Source: Lithobates sylvaticus
Lineage: Eukaryota; Chordata; Amphibia; Anura; Ranidae
Direction: 5' to 3'
NCBI GenBank assembly: GCA_028564925.1
Contig: CM053034.1
Span: forward strand, 154,907,205-154,971,204
Length of the DNA: 64,000 bases
Shown here: one piece after another, positions 12,003 through 23,383 of the stretch
How positions within the stretch are numbered: the stretch's first letter is position 1
Layout of the letters: every line of letters starts with the position of its first letter
Program-made: the position numbers and the translations under genes
Notes under the pieces: generated by a model
Told to the model about the DNA's origin: nothing
Databases searched by the model: none
The model's input: only the letters and a program-made list of their open reading frames with translations

Positions 12003-15000
12003 TTCTTTTTTTTTTAACATTACCTCTTTATTCAGCATTTTCTTATTTACCAATTTTTTTACAATATCCATACATACACCATTTTTTTTTTTTTTACAAT
12101 AACTTTACAGAGTATATATTTTTAAACTTCTAATTACTTATTTCCATAGATCCCCAGCAAAGACTATGTACCCCAAATAGGATTACCTATACAAAACCAT
12201 TCATAACAAAAACAAAAAAAAACAAAAAGAAAACGGGGGAAAGAGAAAAAAAAAAAAAAAAAGGGGAGGATCCCCCTCCCACTTCCCCTTCCTCCCCCAC
12301 CCTCTCCACCCATACCTCTCAACCCTTCCCATACAGCCCATATTTTTTTTTCCCTATCCACTCTCTATTAAATTTGAAATCCAGGAGAATGAGGCCAGAC
12401 CTGGTGTTATTAACCAGGGTCCCCACAGCTTAATTAATATATCCATTGTACCCCTATTCTGATAAGCCTGTCTCTCCATTAATATTGTCTCATTTACCTG
12501 GGAGCGCCATTCCTCAAATACTGGAACACTAGAGGACATCCATTTTCTAGCTATTAACTTACGGGCTATAAATAATAATCTGCCGATTGAAATGGACATT
12601 TCCCTCGGATATAGCTCTTCATTAAGATAACCCAGTAGACATATTTTGGGGTCCAGTTCTATTTGGCTATTATAAACCCCATTAATTGTGGACACCACTT
12701 CTCGCCAGTATCTGACCAGTTTAGGGCATTTCCAAAGCATATGTAGCAAATCTGTCTGGGGTTGCTTACATCTTGGGCAGTCCGAAGTTTCCCTACGCCC
12801 CCACTTATATAGTTTTACTGGAGTCCTATATGTCCTATAAATAATAAACAGTTGTGTTAAGCATTGTGTAGATGATAAAGAGACCATCGGTGCCCTCTTC
12901 AGAATATTTTGCCATTCCTCCTCCAGTATAACCCCCAGATCTAGCTCCCAACCCTTTCTGCCTGGACTATCCAAAATATCTTGATAATTTGCCATAAGTT
13001 GGCTATATATTAGCGATATTAAACCTTTTTTTTTCCCTGTCCCTGCTAATAAAGATACCAATGGCATTGGTCTTATATTCATCCCGCCTCCTTTAAACTG
13101 GGAGTAGGCTGCATGTCGCAGTTGTAAATATTTATAAAAATTGTTATGCGGCAGTTTATATAATTCCTGTAACTCCTGAAAAGACCGTATATCGCTTTGA
13201 GCATAGAGCTGAGAGATATATTGTATTCCTTTGGAGCGCCAGTATTCAAACCCCTCTAGTTTACAGAGTTCTCCATAGTACCTATTCCCCCATATTGGAG
13301 AGAATTCTGACACCCCTTCATATTTCATTGTGCGCCTCATTTCCTGCCATACTTTATTCATTAGCACCAATGTTGGGCTAGAGTGAATACAGGCAAATGA
13401 TCCTGATTCTAGTTGGGCCATAAGATTATAGCTTGAACACTGACTTAATAGCGCAGCCTGTATTGGGTCTCTCCAATCCATCGTCCCCCACCCCGCAAAA
13501 TGCTGCAATTGAGAAGCTATAAAATACACTCTTGGCTGTGGCACTGCCAAACCCCCCCCTTCTTTAGTTCTCTGAAGGGTAGACAGTCTAATCCTAGAGC
13601 TCTTACCTTTCCATATTAGCTTACGGAACAGAGAATCTATTTTTTTGAACCATTTTAACGGAATCCATATAGGTGAATTATGTAGAGCATATAATAATTG
13701 GGGGGCCCACGTCATTTTTATCAGATTTGCTCGGCCTACAACTGATAGAGGTAATTTGGACCATGCTATACTCTTTTGTTTAAATTTCTCCAAAATGGGA
13801 GTTAAATTATACTGCAAATAATCTTTTAACCTTGGGTATATCCATATTCCTAAATATTTAAAGAATTTCACTACTTTAATTTGATCGGCCTCCTTCGGTA
13901 TATTAAAACTGAATTCATCAAGTGGAAATAGGACCGATTTGTCCCAGTTAATAGTAAAGCCTGAGAATGAGCCAAATTTTTTTATAAGTGTCATTAAGGA
14001 TATCAAGGAGTTATCAGTGTCGCCAAGGAACAGCAATGCGTCGTCCGCATATAATGATATCTTTTCGTTCCTTGGCCCTCTAATAAACCCACAAATATCC
14101 TCCGATTGTCGAACCGCTTCTGCTAGCGGCTCCACAGCTAATGCAAACAATAATGGGGATAATGGGCACCCTTGTCTGGTGCCTCTTGATAATGAAAAGA
14201 ACTCTGTCACCACCCCATTAATTTGCATACAAGCCCTTGGGTCAGAGTATAGAAGCTTGATCCATTGTATAAAGTTATGTCCCAGGCCAAACCTATCTAA
14301 TACCTCCCACATATATGTCCACTCGACGCTGTCGAATGCTTTTGCAGCGTCGAGTGACAAAATAGCCCTCCTCCCCATGTTATCTGCTGGTAACTGCATA
14401 TTTAAAAAAAGTCGCCTCAAATTGATCGATGTAGACCTAGTATGTATAAAACCAGATTGATCTGGATGGATCAATCCTTGCATGACTCTACCCAATCTAT
14501 CTGCCAGGATCCTGGCCAGGATCTTGGCGTCTGAATTTAATAGCGATATTGGGCGATAAGATTCCGGAGTCAAAGGATCCTTATCTGGCTTTAGTAACAC
14601 TATAATACAGGCTTCATTCATAGAGTCAGGAAGTTTAAAGGTTTCCCATGCATGGTTAAATACCTTCAGTAATTCCGGTAGCAGAATATCCCCATAGTAT
14701 TTATACACTTCTGCCGGTAACCCGTCTAAACCTGGGGCTTTATTGTTTGGGGCTTCTAACACTGCCTGTCTTAGCTCCTCCAGCGTCAGCGGGGCATTGA
14801 GTTCCTCTCTAGCCGCACTAGAGAGCGAAGGCAGATTTAGAGGGTCCAAAAAATCTCCAAGAAGTGTCATAGAATATTCCGTCTTGCTCTGATACAGATC
14901 ACTATAGAAAGAAAAAAAAGAGTCTTTAATTCCATTTTGATCATTTGTAATCTCCCCCCCTATTTTACGAATAGCGGAAATAAAATTAATTTTCTCCTGA

Positions 15001-15770
15001 GATTTTGCCACTACGGCTAGCATATGCCCAGGTCTCTCCCCTTCCTCCCAGCCACGACATCTGGAAAGAAAGCAGGCCTTATCAGCCTTATCCAGTACTA
15101 ATCGTCTATATAATTGTTGTGTATCCCTCCAGGCGCAGCGGTTGGGGGTGGTAGGGTCTTGTATATATTGAGCTTCCTTTTGCCGAACCTCTGCTGCTAA
15201 TAAAGATTCACTTTCTACATTCAATTTTTTCTGCACACTTATTGCCTTCAATAGGACCCCTCTCAGAAATGCCTTCATAGTGTCCCAGACCACCTGGCTT
15301 GAAGCAGAGTTCTCATTAATGGAGAAAAACTCCCTTAAAGCTCGACTCGTTGAATCTCCCTGTGACATTTCCTTTAACCAAAAAGCAGGGACCCGCCAGT
15401 TAGGCTTCAACCTAGGCTTTATTTTATTTAAAGAAACTAAAATGGGGGAATGATCTGACAGGCCCCTAGTTAAATATTGTATATTAGACACCCATGGTAA
15501 AGCTAATTCCGTGCCCAATATTAGGTCTATTCTTGATAGGGTTTTATACGTGCTAGAGCAACAAGAGTAGGCATTAGACAGTGGATTTTTAAGTCGCCAG
15601 ATATCCTGTAGACCCAATTCTCTACAATATCTAAAAAAAGGAGTATCCCCTTGAGGGCCAGCTGGATATCTATCTCTACTAGGATCACAAACACTGTTAT
15701 TTCTATATATGACCAGTCTGAAGGGTCTGATTGCTTAGCACTGCTACATCCGTATTGCGTGCACTTCACC
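12003..15770 (-). mobile_element. L1/Tx1-like LINE, 5'-truncated
   Basis: The 3' end is at low coordinates: a T-run at 12006-12016 is the poly(A) tail on the minus strand, preceded by GAATAAAG. ORF2 fills 12354 to about 15740. At the high-coordinate end the frame enters partway through the endonuclease, with no ORF1 or 5' UTR, as in ordinary LINE truncation. The truncated end abuts an (AT)n microsatellite. The uninterrupted ORF2 suggests a fairly recent insertion. Confidence 0.85.
12354..15617 (-). CDS. LINE ORF2 protein (partial endonuclease plus reverse transcriptase)
   Basis: An open frame of about 1,087 codons, which extends without a stop to about 15738, lacks its true start because the element is truncated. 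The N-terminal part is the C-terminal half of an AP endonuclease (LGLQDIWR, SRIDLILG and the SDHSPI block). The reverse transcriptase follows with APGLDGLPAEVYK, RPISLLNSDAKILA, LSLDAAKAFDSVEW, GTRQGCPLSPLLFALAVEPLA and the catalytic YADDALLF. A cysteine/histidine cluster (CPRCKQPQ...LLHMLWKCP) lies near the C-terminus. The protein would nick target DNA and copy its RNA by target-primed reverse transcription; without a complete endonuclease this copy is not autonomous. Motif order fits the L1/Tx1 group. Confidence 0.9.
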   Translation of the reverse strand: MGLQDIWRLKNPLSNAYSCCSSTYKTLSRIDLILGTELALPWVSNIQYLTRGLSDHSPILVSLNKIKPRLKPNWRVPAFWLKEMSQGDSTSRALREFFSINENSASSQVVWDTMKAFLRGVLLKAISVQKKLNVESESLLAAEVRQKEAQYIQDPTTPNRCAWRDTQQLYRRLVLDKADKACFLSRCRGWEEGERPGHMLAVVAKSQEKINFISAIRKIGGEITNDQNGIKDSFFSFYSDLYQSKTEYSMTLLGDFLDPLNLPSLSSAAREELNAPLTLEELRQAVLEAPNNKAPGLDGLPAEVYKYYGDILLPELLKVFNHAWETFKLPDSMNEACIIVLLKPDKDPLTPESYRPISLLNSDAKILARILADRLGRVMQGLIHPDQSGFIHTRSTSINLRRLFLNMQLPADNMGRRAILSLDAAKAFDSVEWTYMWEVLDRFGLGHNFIQWIKLLYSDPRACMQINGVVTEFFSLSRGTRQGCPLSPLLFALAVEPLAEAVRQSEDICGFIRGPRNEKISLYADDALLFLGDTDNSLISLMTLIKKFGSFSGFTINWDKSVLFPLDEFSFNIPKEADQIKVVKFFKYLGIWIYPRLKDYLQYNLTPILEKFKQKSIAWSKLPLSVVGRANLIKMTWAPQLLYALHNSPIWIPLKWFKKIDSLFRKLIWKGKSSRIRLSTLQRTKEGGGLAVPQPRVYFIASQLQHFAGWGTMDWRDPIQAALLSQCSSYNLMAQLESGSFACIHSSPTLVLMNKVWQEMRRTMKYEGVSEFSPIWGNRYYGELCKLEGFEYWRSKGIQYISQLYAQSDIRSFQELQELYKLPHNNFYKYLQLRHAAYSQFKGGGMNIRPMPLVSLLAGTGKKKGLISLIYSQLMANYQDILDSPGRKGWELDLGVILEEEWQNILKRAPMVSLSSTQCLTQLFIIYRTYRTPVKLYKWGRRETSDCPRCKQPQTDLLHMLWKCPKLVRYWREVVSTINGVYNSQIELDPKICLLGYLNEELYPREMSISIGRLLFIARKLIARKWMSSSVPVFEEWRSQVNETILMERQAYQNRGTMDILIKLWGPWLITPGLASFSWISNLIESG

Positions 15771-15780
15771 TTTTAACACT

Positions 15781-15950
<170 letters not shown>

Positions 15951-16059
15951 TTATTTATTTTTTCCTTGATGAAGACTTGGTATGTCATTGAAAAATACCA
16001 TTAGGGTTAATTTGCATTCGCTTAAATGAAGGAGATGTTTATTCACAAAAGAAAACCGC

Positions 16060-16440
16060 CATTTTTTTTTTTTTTAAAGCCAGCAGCTACAAATACTGCA
16101 GCTGCTGACTTTTTAAAATATGGACACTTACCTGTCCAGCGCGCCCGCCATCTTCGGTATGGGAATTAGGAAGTGAAGCCTTGCGGATTCACTTCCCGGT
16201 TCCCTACTGCGAATGCGCGAGTCGCGCTGCTCAATACGGACGGTCACGGCTGTCTCTGGAATCCGTGTGTTTCCCAGCAGACAGCGGGGGATGACAGGAA
16301 GTGGCGTAAATACCCGCAGATTCTGCTGCTATCTATGCCCGGAAGTGGGTGCAGATACCTGTATTATACATTAATACAGGTATTATACAGGTATCTGCAC
16401 CCCCCTCCCCCCTGAAAGTGGGTGGAGCTCCGCTTTAATG
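16060..16440. repeat. interspersed repeat sharing a block with 43770-43980
   Basis: The block GGAAGTGGGTGCAGATACCTG, a palindromic ATACAGGTAT segment, CCCCCTCCCCCCTGAAAG and a final TCCGCTTTAA are shared with the 43.8-kb region. This is a dispersed, probably non-autonomous family; the superfamily is undetermined. Confidence 0.55.
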
Positions 16441-17589
16441 TCTGAGCACAATTTTGCAATTTTATTATGCGTTAGTAAAACTGTACATATTATCACAACT
16501 ATTGTGTAATACAGATGGATTATACCTTTTTTTTTTTTTTTTCAGGACTAATTGGCTTTTCTTTTGGTGGTAAATGGTAATGGCTGATTTTTTTTTTTTA
16601 TTATCAAAGGAAAACTGGCCCAAAATAGTAAAAAAAAATTATTTTTTTCAATTAAGCTGTACATTTCTTGCCATTAACATAATTTACCACCAAAGAACAA
16701 CCCAAAATAAATTCTCCTGCTCCTGACAATCGCTGTGATACCACATATTTATATTTAGATGTTATTTGTTTTTTGTTCCTGAAGTAGGGCCCAGAAACAA
16801 TTTTTTTTTCATCGTACCTAAACACACAAAATGTTTTTTATTTTATTTTTTACCCAAAATATACTGACTCCTTTGACCCTTATCTTGACCCTAACACTAA
16901 TCTAGATCAAACCTTGATCTAGCTAATTTTTTTTTTAAACACTTTTGTTTACATTTTTCTCCCTTGGCAATGAGAGTAAGATGCAATGTATCTTTCTCTC
17001 CATTCAGAGGTGAAAAAAATAAATACATGGGCTGGCTGCACAGTGATTGATTACTGTGATAGCCAAGCAGAGGCTATCACAGCGATCAGGAACTGGGAGT
17101 CCTGGTTTTTGATCGTTAGTACGAGCCACGGGGCTCTTGGTGAGAGCCCAGGTCTCTGTGCTGGGAGCACACTGTGAGGCACGCTCTTAACACAAACACA
17201 GGTATGTATATATGCAACCTCATGTAAGAAGACCTACTTCCATGAGGCCTCATATATGTTTACATATATGGGTTAAACTGGGAAAATATACCATTTAATC
17301 TGGCCCTGGCCGCAGTCTGCATACAAAAAGGGTCCTGTGCGTCTTTTGGTCTGGTTCAGGTGCAAATTCAGGCAGAAATTCAGACCTGATTTGCACCTGA
17401 ACCAGTGAACAGACACGTCTGGACCCCAGCGAGTAAACATATGTGAACTCAGCCTCAGGGGTTGTACCTTTGACAGCCTGGGCTCAGTGGGTTGAATGAT
17501 GCTGGGTGTCATCCAACAGTGTAATTTTTCATACAAATAAAGCACTATTAGTTAAAGCTCCAAAACGACTTTACTACTGGACACTTTTC
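16441..17589. other. unassigned non-coding region
   Basis: AT-rich sequence with T homopolymers, then a palindromic stretch (CTGTGATAGCC...GGCTATCACAG near 17056-17081) and a GGTGCAAAT/ATTTGCACC inverted pair near 17356-17397. No gene was recognised. Confidence 0.45.
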
Positions 17590-18004
17590 ACCAGACCCAG
17601 GGCCGGACTGGGAATAAAATTCAGCCCTGGAAAAAATTTCATACCAGCCCCACAGCATTATTATACTAGCGCAACAGCATAACGTCATTATTTTCTGGTT
17701 CAAGAAAGGGAAAACCATACATTTTAAAGCACATTTGAAGAGTGTATTATATATAGAAAAGACAGACAAATCACATAAAGCTATATATAATGACCTCCTC
17801 TCAGGTGCACCAAGCAGGGCTCAGTCAGTCGGCTCCAGCTTGGTGGCTCTGGTTTTATCCTATAGTCTCCTCTCTACAGTCCACACACGTCTGACTTCTC
17901 CCATGACCCCCATCCTTGCGGCGCTCCCACTCTTGACTCCTCTTCAGACTCCCTCAGAGACTGCAGACATGATACAGGAGATGGTCAGAGACTGCAGACA
18001 TGAT

Positions 18005-18450
18005 ACAAGAGCTCAATGCAGCCTCCCCAGTGCCCATCAAATGCAGCCTCACTGTGCCCATCAAATGCAGCCTCACTGTGCCCATCAAATGCAGCCTCGC
18101 CAGTGCCCATCAGATGCAGCCTCACTGTGCCCATCAGATGCAGCCTCACTGTGCCCATCAAATGAAGCCTCACTGTGCCCATCAAATGAAGCCTCACTGT
18201 GCCCATCAAATGAAGCCTCACTGTGCCCATCAAATGCAGCTTTACTCTGTCCAAGAATGCGGCCTCACTGTGCCCACCATTGCAGCCTCACAGTGCCCAC
18301 CATTGCGGCCTCACTGTGCCCATCAATGCGGCCTCACTGTGCCCATCAAATACAGCTTTACTGTGCCGTGAAAGCAGTCTCACTGTGCCCATGAATGCAG
18401 CCTTACTGTGCCCATGAATGCAGCCTCACTGTGCCCATCATTGCAGCCCC
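18005..18450. repeat. minisatellite, 22-24-bp unit
   Basis: About twenty units of the type GCCCATCAAATGCAGCCTCACTGT with scattered substitutions. The unit is the reverse-complement relative of the array at 21405-22265. Confidence 0.9.
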
Positions 18451-18689
18451 TCCTGTGCCCCATGTCCCAGTCTGCAGTCTGTGGGAAGGTGTGTTGTTGA
18501 TGCTCGGTACAGTACCTTGCATGTCAGCAGGATATCCATGATGGCCAGCAGCAGGCAGGGGCTGTTCTCGTTTTGGATGGGGACAGTGCTCCTTCCAGAG
18601 ATGCTGTGAGATGGTGTGGTCCCGGGCCACCTGCACCTTCAGCCGTCCTCACTTTCCGGCCCCAGTCAGCCTGTCCTCTGGTCCTGGGG

Positions 18690-20080
18690 AAGTGGAGAGC
18701 ACTGGGTGGGAGCTCGAGAGAAGGGGCAGCAGAGAGTACTGGCGGGGTTGGAGAGCACATGGGTGGTGGCAAAGAGCAGGGGGGAGTGGAGATCACAGGG
18801 GTGGGGAGTGCAGAGCACTGGGGGGGCAAAAATAACAGGGGTGGAGAGCATGGGAGGCTGAGAGCACTGGGGGGGGGGAGGGTGGGGTGGCGAAGAGCAC
18901 AAGACGGGAGCTTGAGAGCACTGGGGGGGGGGGGGGCAGAAAAACAGGGCTGGAGAGCACTGGGTGGTACAAAGAGCAGGGGGGAGTGGAGAGCAATGGG
19001 GGGGGGAGCTTGAGAGCACCCATGGGGGCCAGAAAGTACAGGGGTGGAAAGCACGAGGGACTGGAGAGCACTGGTGGGGTTGGAGAGCACATGGGTGGGG
19101 CAAAATGCAGGGGAGAGTGGAGAGTGCTGGGGGGAGCTTGTGAGAGCACTGGTGGGGGAGACAAAAAGAACAGGGGTGGAGAGCACGAGGGGTGGAGAGC
19201 ACGGGGGCTGGAGAGCACTGTGGGAGGTAGAGAGCACTGGGGTGGGGGCTGGAGAGCACTGTGGGGGGGGGGAGCACGGTGGGGGCTGGAGAGCACTGTG
19301 GGGGGTGGAGAGAGCACTGGGGTGGGGGCTGGAGAGCACTGTGGGGGGTGGGAGCATGGTGGGGGCTGGAGAGCACTGTGGGGGGTGGGGAGCATGGGGG
19401 GGCTGAAGAGTAATGTGGATGGTGGGGAGCACTGCGGGGGGTGGTGAACACTGTGGGGGGGAGCACGGGGGGCTGGAGAGTACTGTGGGGGGTGGGGAGC
19501 ACTGTGGGGGGTGGGGAGCACTGTGGGGGGGAGCACGGGGGGCTGGAGAGTACTGTGGGGGGTTGGGAGCACTGCGGGGGGTGGGGAGTACTGCGGGGGT
19601 GGAGAGAACTGTGGGGGGAGCACGGGGGCTGGAGAGTAATGTGGGGGGGTGGGGAGCACTGTGGGGGGCTGGAGAGCACTGTGTGGGGGAGCACGGGGGG
19701 CTGGAGAGTACTGTGGGGGGTTGGGAGCACTGCGGGGGGTGGGGAGTACTGCGGGGGTGGAGAGAACTGTGGGGGAGCACGGGGGGCTGGAGAGTAATGT
19801 GGGGGGTGGGGAGCACTGTGTGGGGGAGCACTGGGGGGCTGGAGAGTACTGTGGGGGGTGGGGAGCACTGCTTGGGGCTGGAGAGTACTGTGGGGGGTGG
19901 GGAGCACTGCGGGGGGTGGAGAGCACTGTGGGGGGGGGGGCTAGAGAAAGATGGGGAGAGCAGGGGGGGCAGAAAGAACAGGGGTTAAGAGAACTGTGTA
20001 AGGGGGGGGCTGGAGAGTCTGGTGGGGGAGGAGAGCACTGGGGGGGGGGGGGGGGAGGGGGGGGGGGGCAGTAAAATAAG
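18690..20080. repeat. G-rich minisatellite array
   Basis: Degenerate units built from GGAGAGCACTGTGGGGG with a variable spacer run for about 1.4 kb, ending in long G-runs. The G-rich strand is +. The array can form G-quadruplex-prone runs; its stop-poor frames look like long ORFs on both strands. Confidence 0.9.
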
Positions 20081-20112
20081 TTGGATGGGGGATCAGCAGG
20101 GGGGCGGCATAT

Positions 20113-20229
20113 AGAGGAAATTCGCTTTCTATATTCCTCCATGCAACCACTGAATGCTTGATTCTCCTCCTCTCCCTCCTCCAAGCATTCAGCGGCTGCA
20201 TGGAGGAATATAGAAAGCGCATTTCCTCT
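20113..20229. repeat. palindrome, 48-bp arms
   Basis: Arms 20113-20160 and 20182-20229 are near-perfect reverse complements around AAGCATTCAG/CTGAATGCTT with a 21-bp pyrimidine-rich loop. Confidence 0.85.
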
Positions 20230-20303
20230 ACAGGCGGCCCCCCTGCTGACCCCCCTATCCAGGCACACAGGAGGCTACTCACAGGAATCTTCTCCTGTGT
20301 TTC

Positions 20304-20467
20304 ACGGAGCTGGCCGGGTCTGTGTTCGGCGGCCGCTCCGTAACGCGGTCCCGCCCCCCTAGACCGGCTGTGTGATAGGTGGATTCTATCTACTGTCACA
20401 CAAGCCGGTCTAGGGGGGCGGGACCGCGTTACGGAGCGGCCGCCGAACACAGACCGGCCAGCTCCGT
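20304..20467. repeat. palindrome, about 72-bp arms
   Basis: Arms 20304-20375 and 20396-20467 are reverse complements apart from two 1-base indels, with a 20-bp loop. Pairing continues weakly outside the arms. The arms are very GC-rich (CGGCGGCCGCTCCGTAACGC). Confidence 0.88.
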
Positions 20468-20580
20468 GTTCACAGGAGCATATGACAAGGAGCACAGCAG
20501 CCGCAAAGCGGCCCCAGGGCAGGCAGCCTACCGGGAAATATCCCGGCATCCCGGTAGGCCAGTCCGGCCCTGACCAGACC

Positions 20581-21404
20581 CTAATCTAATGGGGGTCTGT
20601 AAGCAGTGGGTGCTGATATAAGGTGACTCTGATATAATGGGGGTCTCTAATGGGGGGTGCTGACTGCTGATCCAATGGTTGGTCAGCATTCCCCATTAGT
20701 CTATCTTATTAGAGTCATCTAATTACAGCACCAGTGGCAACTATAGTGTGAATGAGCCCCCCTGTAGTGACGCCACTGATCAGCGCTCCTCCTTACAGAG
20801 TGACCCCCATTAGATTAGTGTCCCTTTATATTATCAGCATAGACTCACCCCCTCCCATTATATTAGCATATTAGCAGCATAGACTCACCCCCCTCTCCCT
20901 TTATATTAGCAGCATAGACCTCCCCCTGGTGACGGCCCCCCCTTAGAGGCACTGTTAGCTCTGAGTCCCTTAAATATCAGACAGTGCCTGCCTCCCCCCC
21001 TTTATATTAGCAGCATAATCAGTGGCGGTGCCAGCCGCCCCCTCTATTACCAATAGATAGATTCATGCAGTGCATGAATCTATCCATGGCCGCCGCTGCC
21101 ACCCCCTATTCACAAAAAGTGACCTGCGAGCGCCATGCTGGGTGCTCGCAGGTCACTCAGCTGTGTTAGAAAAGTGAATGAATATTCGCTTTACTAACAT
21201 TAAACCGCCTCTCCGCCACTCAGGTGCTCGGGTCTGTTACCTGTCACCTGATTGGCTGGAAATACAGGCACTGCTATTGCACGCCTATCAGGAGGAGAGG
21301 ACAGGAGATGAGGATGGCAGGAGACGCATGCAGGATCCCGCTCGTCGCTGTCACCCGCTGCCCCACCAAGACAGGGTAAGTGGCGGGCAGACAGCGAGTG
21401 GGAG
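20581..21404. other. probable hAT-derived non-coding region
   Basis: It contains repeated TATTAGCAGCATAGAC blocks, hAT-like terminal motifs (CAGTGGC...GCCACTG near 20733-20779) and a hairpin GTGACCTGCGAGC...GCTCGCAGGTCAC near 21119-21156. A GACAGTGCCTGCCT block recurs near 22378. No gene was seen. Confidence 0.45.
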
Positions 21405-22265
21405 AGTCACGCTGATGGGCACACTGGCAGCGTTTGTTGGCACAGTGGCAGCGTTTAATGGGCACAGTGGCTGCAATTGATGGTACAGTGGCAGCGTTTG
21501 ATGGGCACAATGGCAGCGTTTGATGGGCACAGTGGCTGCGTTTGATGGGCACAGTGGCTGTGTTTGATGGGCACAGTGGCTGCAATTGATAGCACAGTGG
21601 TAGCGTTTGAGGGCACAGTGGCAGCGTTTGAGGGCACAGTGGCAGAGTTTGATGGCACAGTGGCAGTGTTTGGCACAGTGGCTGCAATTGATAGCATAGT
21701 GGTAGCATTTATGGGGCACAGTGGCAGCGTTTGAGGGCACAGTGGCAGCGTTTAAGGGCACAGTGGCTGCGTTTGATGGGCACAGTGGCAGCGTTTGATG
21801 GGCACAGTGCCAGCGTTTGAGGGCATAGTGGCTGTGTTTGATGGGCACAGTGGCAGCGTTTGATGAGCAAAGTGGCAGCGTTTGATGGTGCAGTGGCTGC
21901 GTTTGAGGGCGCAGTGGCTGCATTTGATGGGCGCAGTGGAAGCGTTTGAGGGCGCAGTGGAAGCGTTTGATGGGCACAGTGGCAGCGTTTAATGGGCACA
22001 GTAGCAGCGTTTGATGGGCACAGTGGCAGCGTTTGATGTGCAAAATGGCAGCGTTTGATGGGCAAAGTGGCAGCATTTGATGGCGCAGTGGCTGCGTTTG
22101 AGGGCACAGTGGCTGCATTTGATGGGCGCAGTGGAAGCGTTTGAGGGCACAGTGGCAGCGTTTGAGGGCACAGTGGCAGCGTTTGAGGGCACAGTGGCAG
22201 CGTTTGAGGGCACAGTAGCAGCGTTTGAGGGCACAGTAGCAGCGTTTGAGGGCACAGTGGGTGGC
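21405..22265. repeat. minisatellite, 21-22-bp unit
   Basis: About forty units of GGGCACAGTGGCAGCGTTTGAT with variants GAGGGC, GGTGCA and GAGCAA. It is the reverse-complement relative of the 18005-18450 array. Both strands have stop-poor frames that do not represent genes. Confidence 0.92.
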
Positions 22266-23298
22266 AGCCTTTGATTTTTTTCACATTTTGAACCACTGAG
22301 CATAATAGACCTCCCCCAGGTGACGCCCCCCCCCCCCCCCCCCCCTTTTGAGACCCTGCTAGTTCTAAAATCCCATCAGACAGTGCCTGCCTACCTTCAC
22401 CCCCATAGAGCAAGAAAAAAAACCCTTACCTTTCAGGATCCACTGTGAAGATGTGTATGGCGGAGTGGGGGCGGAGTCTAACACCATGCGCTCTCACTCT
22501 CACTGCGTCCCTCGTTGCTAGGAGACCAGACAGTTCCATGCACTGTCTATGGCTGGCATCGGCGCCGGCGGCTGACTGTCTGGGAGAGTGAATGCAGCCA
22601 AGGAGGAGACACAGACAGCGAGTGTGACCCGGGCGACTGCTGCTGCTGCAGGAGTACATTGGTCACTCGAGTGGGGAAGGAGGGGGGCCGGGCGGGTGCC
22701 GTGCTGCTGGCGGTAGAAGCGCCAGGAGAGAGAGGAGATCTGCAGCTGCACGAAGGGGGTTCTTCTTCCGGAGAGGGGGGCGGGGGGAGTCTGCTGGCAC
22801 GATAAAAACATATATTCAGACACATGAGTCATGACACATGGGGGGGGGGGACCGTGGGGTGGTGATCTCACTGAAGCCTGGCTGGGACTGGTCTAGTAGA
22901 GCGGAGCCTGTACATTGCTGCTGTGTCCGGGTGTCGGGAGAACACAAACCTGGGCACAGCTGTCAAAACCCGGACTGTCCGGGTCATTCCCGTACAGGTG
23001 GCAACCCTACTTCCGAGACAAGTTGAAGATTCCATCATACGCATCTCTGGATTCAAAAGCTAAAAGCACACAAAGCCGCAGACTGAGAATTTAAAGCGGA
23101 ACTTCATTTAACACTGACTATTTTTAATCTTATGCTGCTAGCTTTAGTAAATAGATAGGAAAGTGTATCAATTGTAATCGTTGCTAAACTTTAGCAAGAA
23201 ATACTAAAGTTGTTTTTTTCAAAGTGATTTGTCAGCAAAATAAAGCATGGAGACATGGATGGATGGGTGTTTGCTTTGAATAGTAAAAATACATTTAA
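22266..23298. other. non-coding, GC-rich then AT-rich
   Basis: A C-run (about 22327-22346), GC-rich sequence with GGCGGAGT, and a stretch ending GGTGGCAACCCTA near 22999 that resembles a hAT terminus. From about 23090 a dispersed TTTAAAGCGGAACTTC-type repeat begins. No supported gene. Confidence 0.4.
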
Positions 23299-23383
23299 TA
23301 GCATTTTTGGTTTATGTTGCTCAGATGAAATAAAGTGCTCTGTTCACTTTATTTCATCTGAGCAACATAAACCAAAAATGCTA
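23299..23383. repeat. perfect hairpin, 39-bp arms, 7-nt loop
   Basis: Arms 23299-23337 and 23345-23383 are exact reverse complements separated by CTCTGTT. The dimensions resemble a long microRNA precursor or a tiny fold-back element; nothing in the sequence decides between them. Confidence 0.9.

Larger units (their letters stand above)
17598..20572. mobile_element. non-autonomous hAT element carrying minisatellites
   Basis: The first 14 bases, CAGGGCCGGACTGG, are the exact reverse complement of the last 14. The element is flanked by a perfect 8-bp duplication ACCAGACC (17590-17597 and 20573-20580). No transposase is present. The 2,975-bp interior is mostly tandem repeats (about 18005-18450 and 18690-20080) and two large palindromes near the right end. 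Long open frames on both strands come from these repeats and are not genes. The perfect TSD suggests a recent insertion. Confidence 0.88.

Noticed and set aside
13939-14460. 173-codon plus-strand frame
   Set aside because: Antisense shadow of the LINE reverse transcriptase on the minus strand.
18524-20549. Long Pro/Ser/Cys-rich minus-strand frames of 400-490 codons
   Set aside because: They lie wholly inside the G-rich minisatellite of a hAT element, and parallel frames are equally long.
21274-22413. Ala/Thr/Cys/Pro-rich frames of 100-255 codons
   Set aside because: Translation of the 22-bp minisatellite; several frames are open at once.
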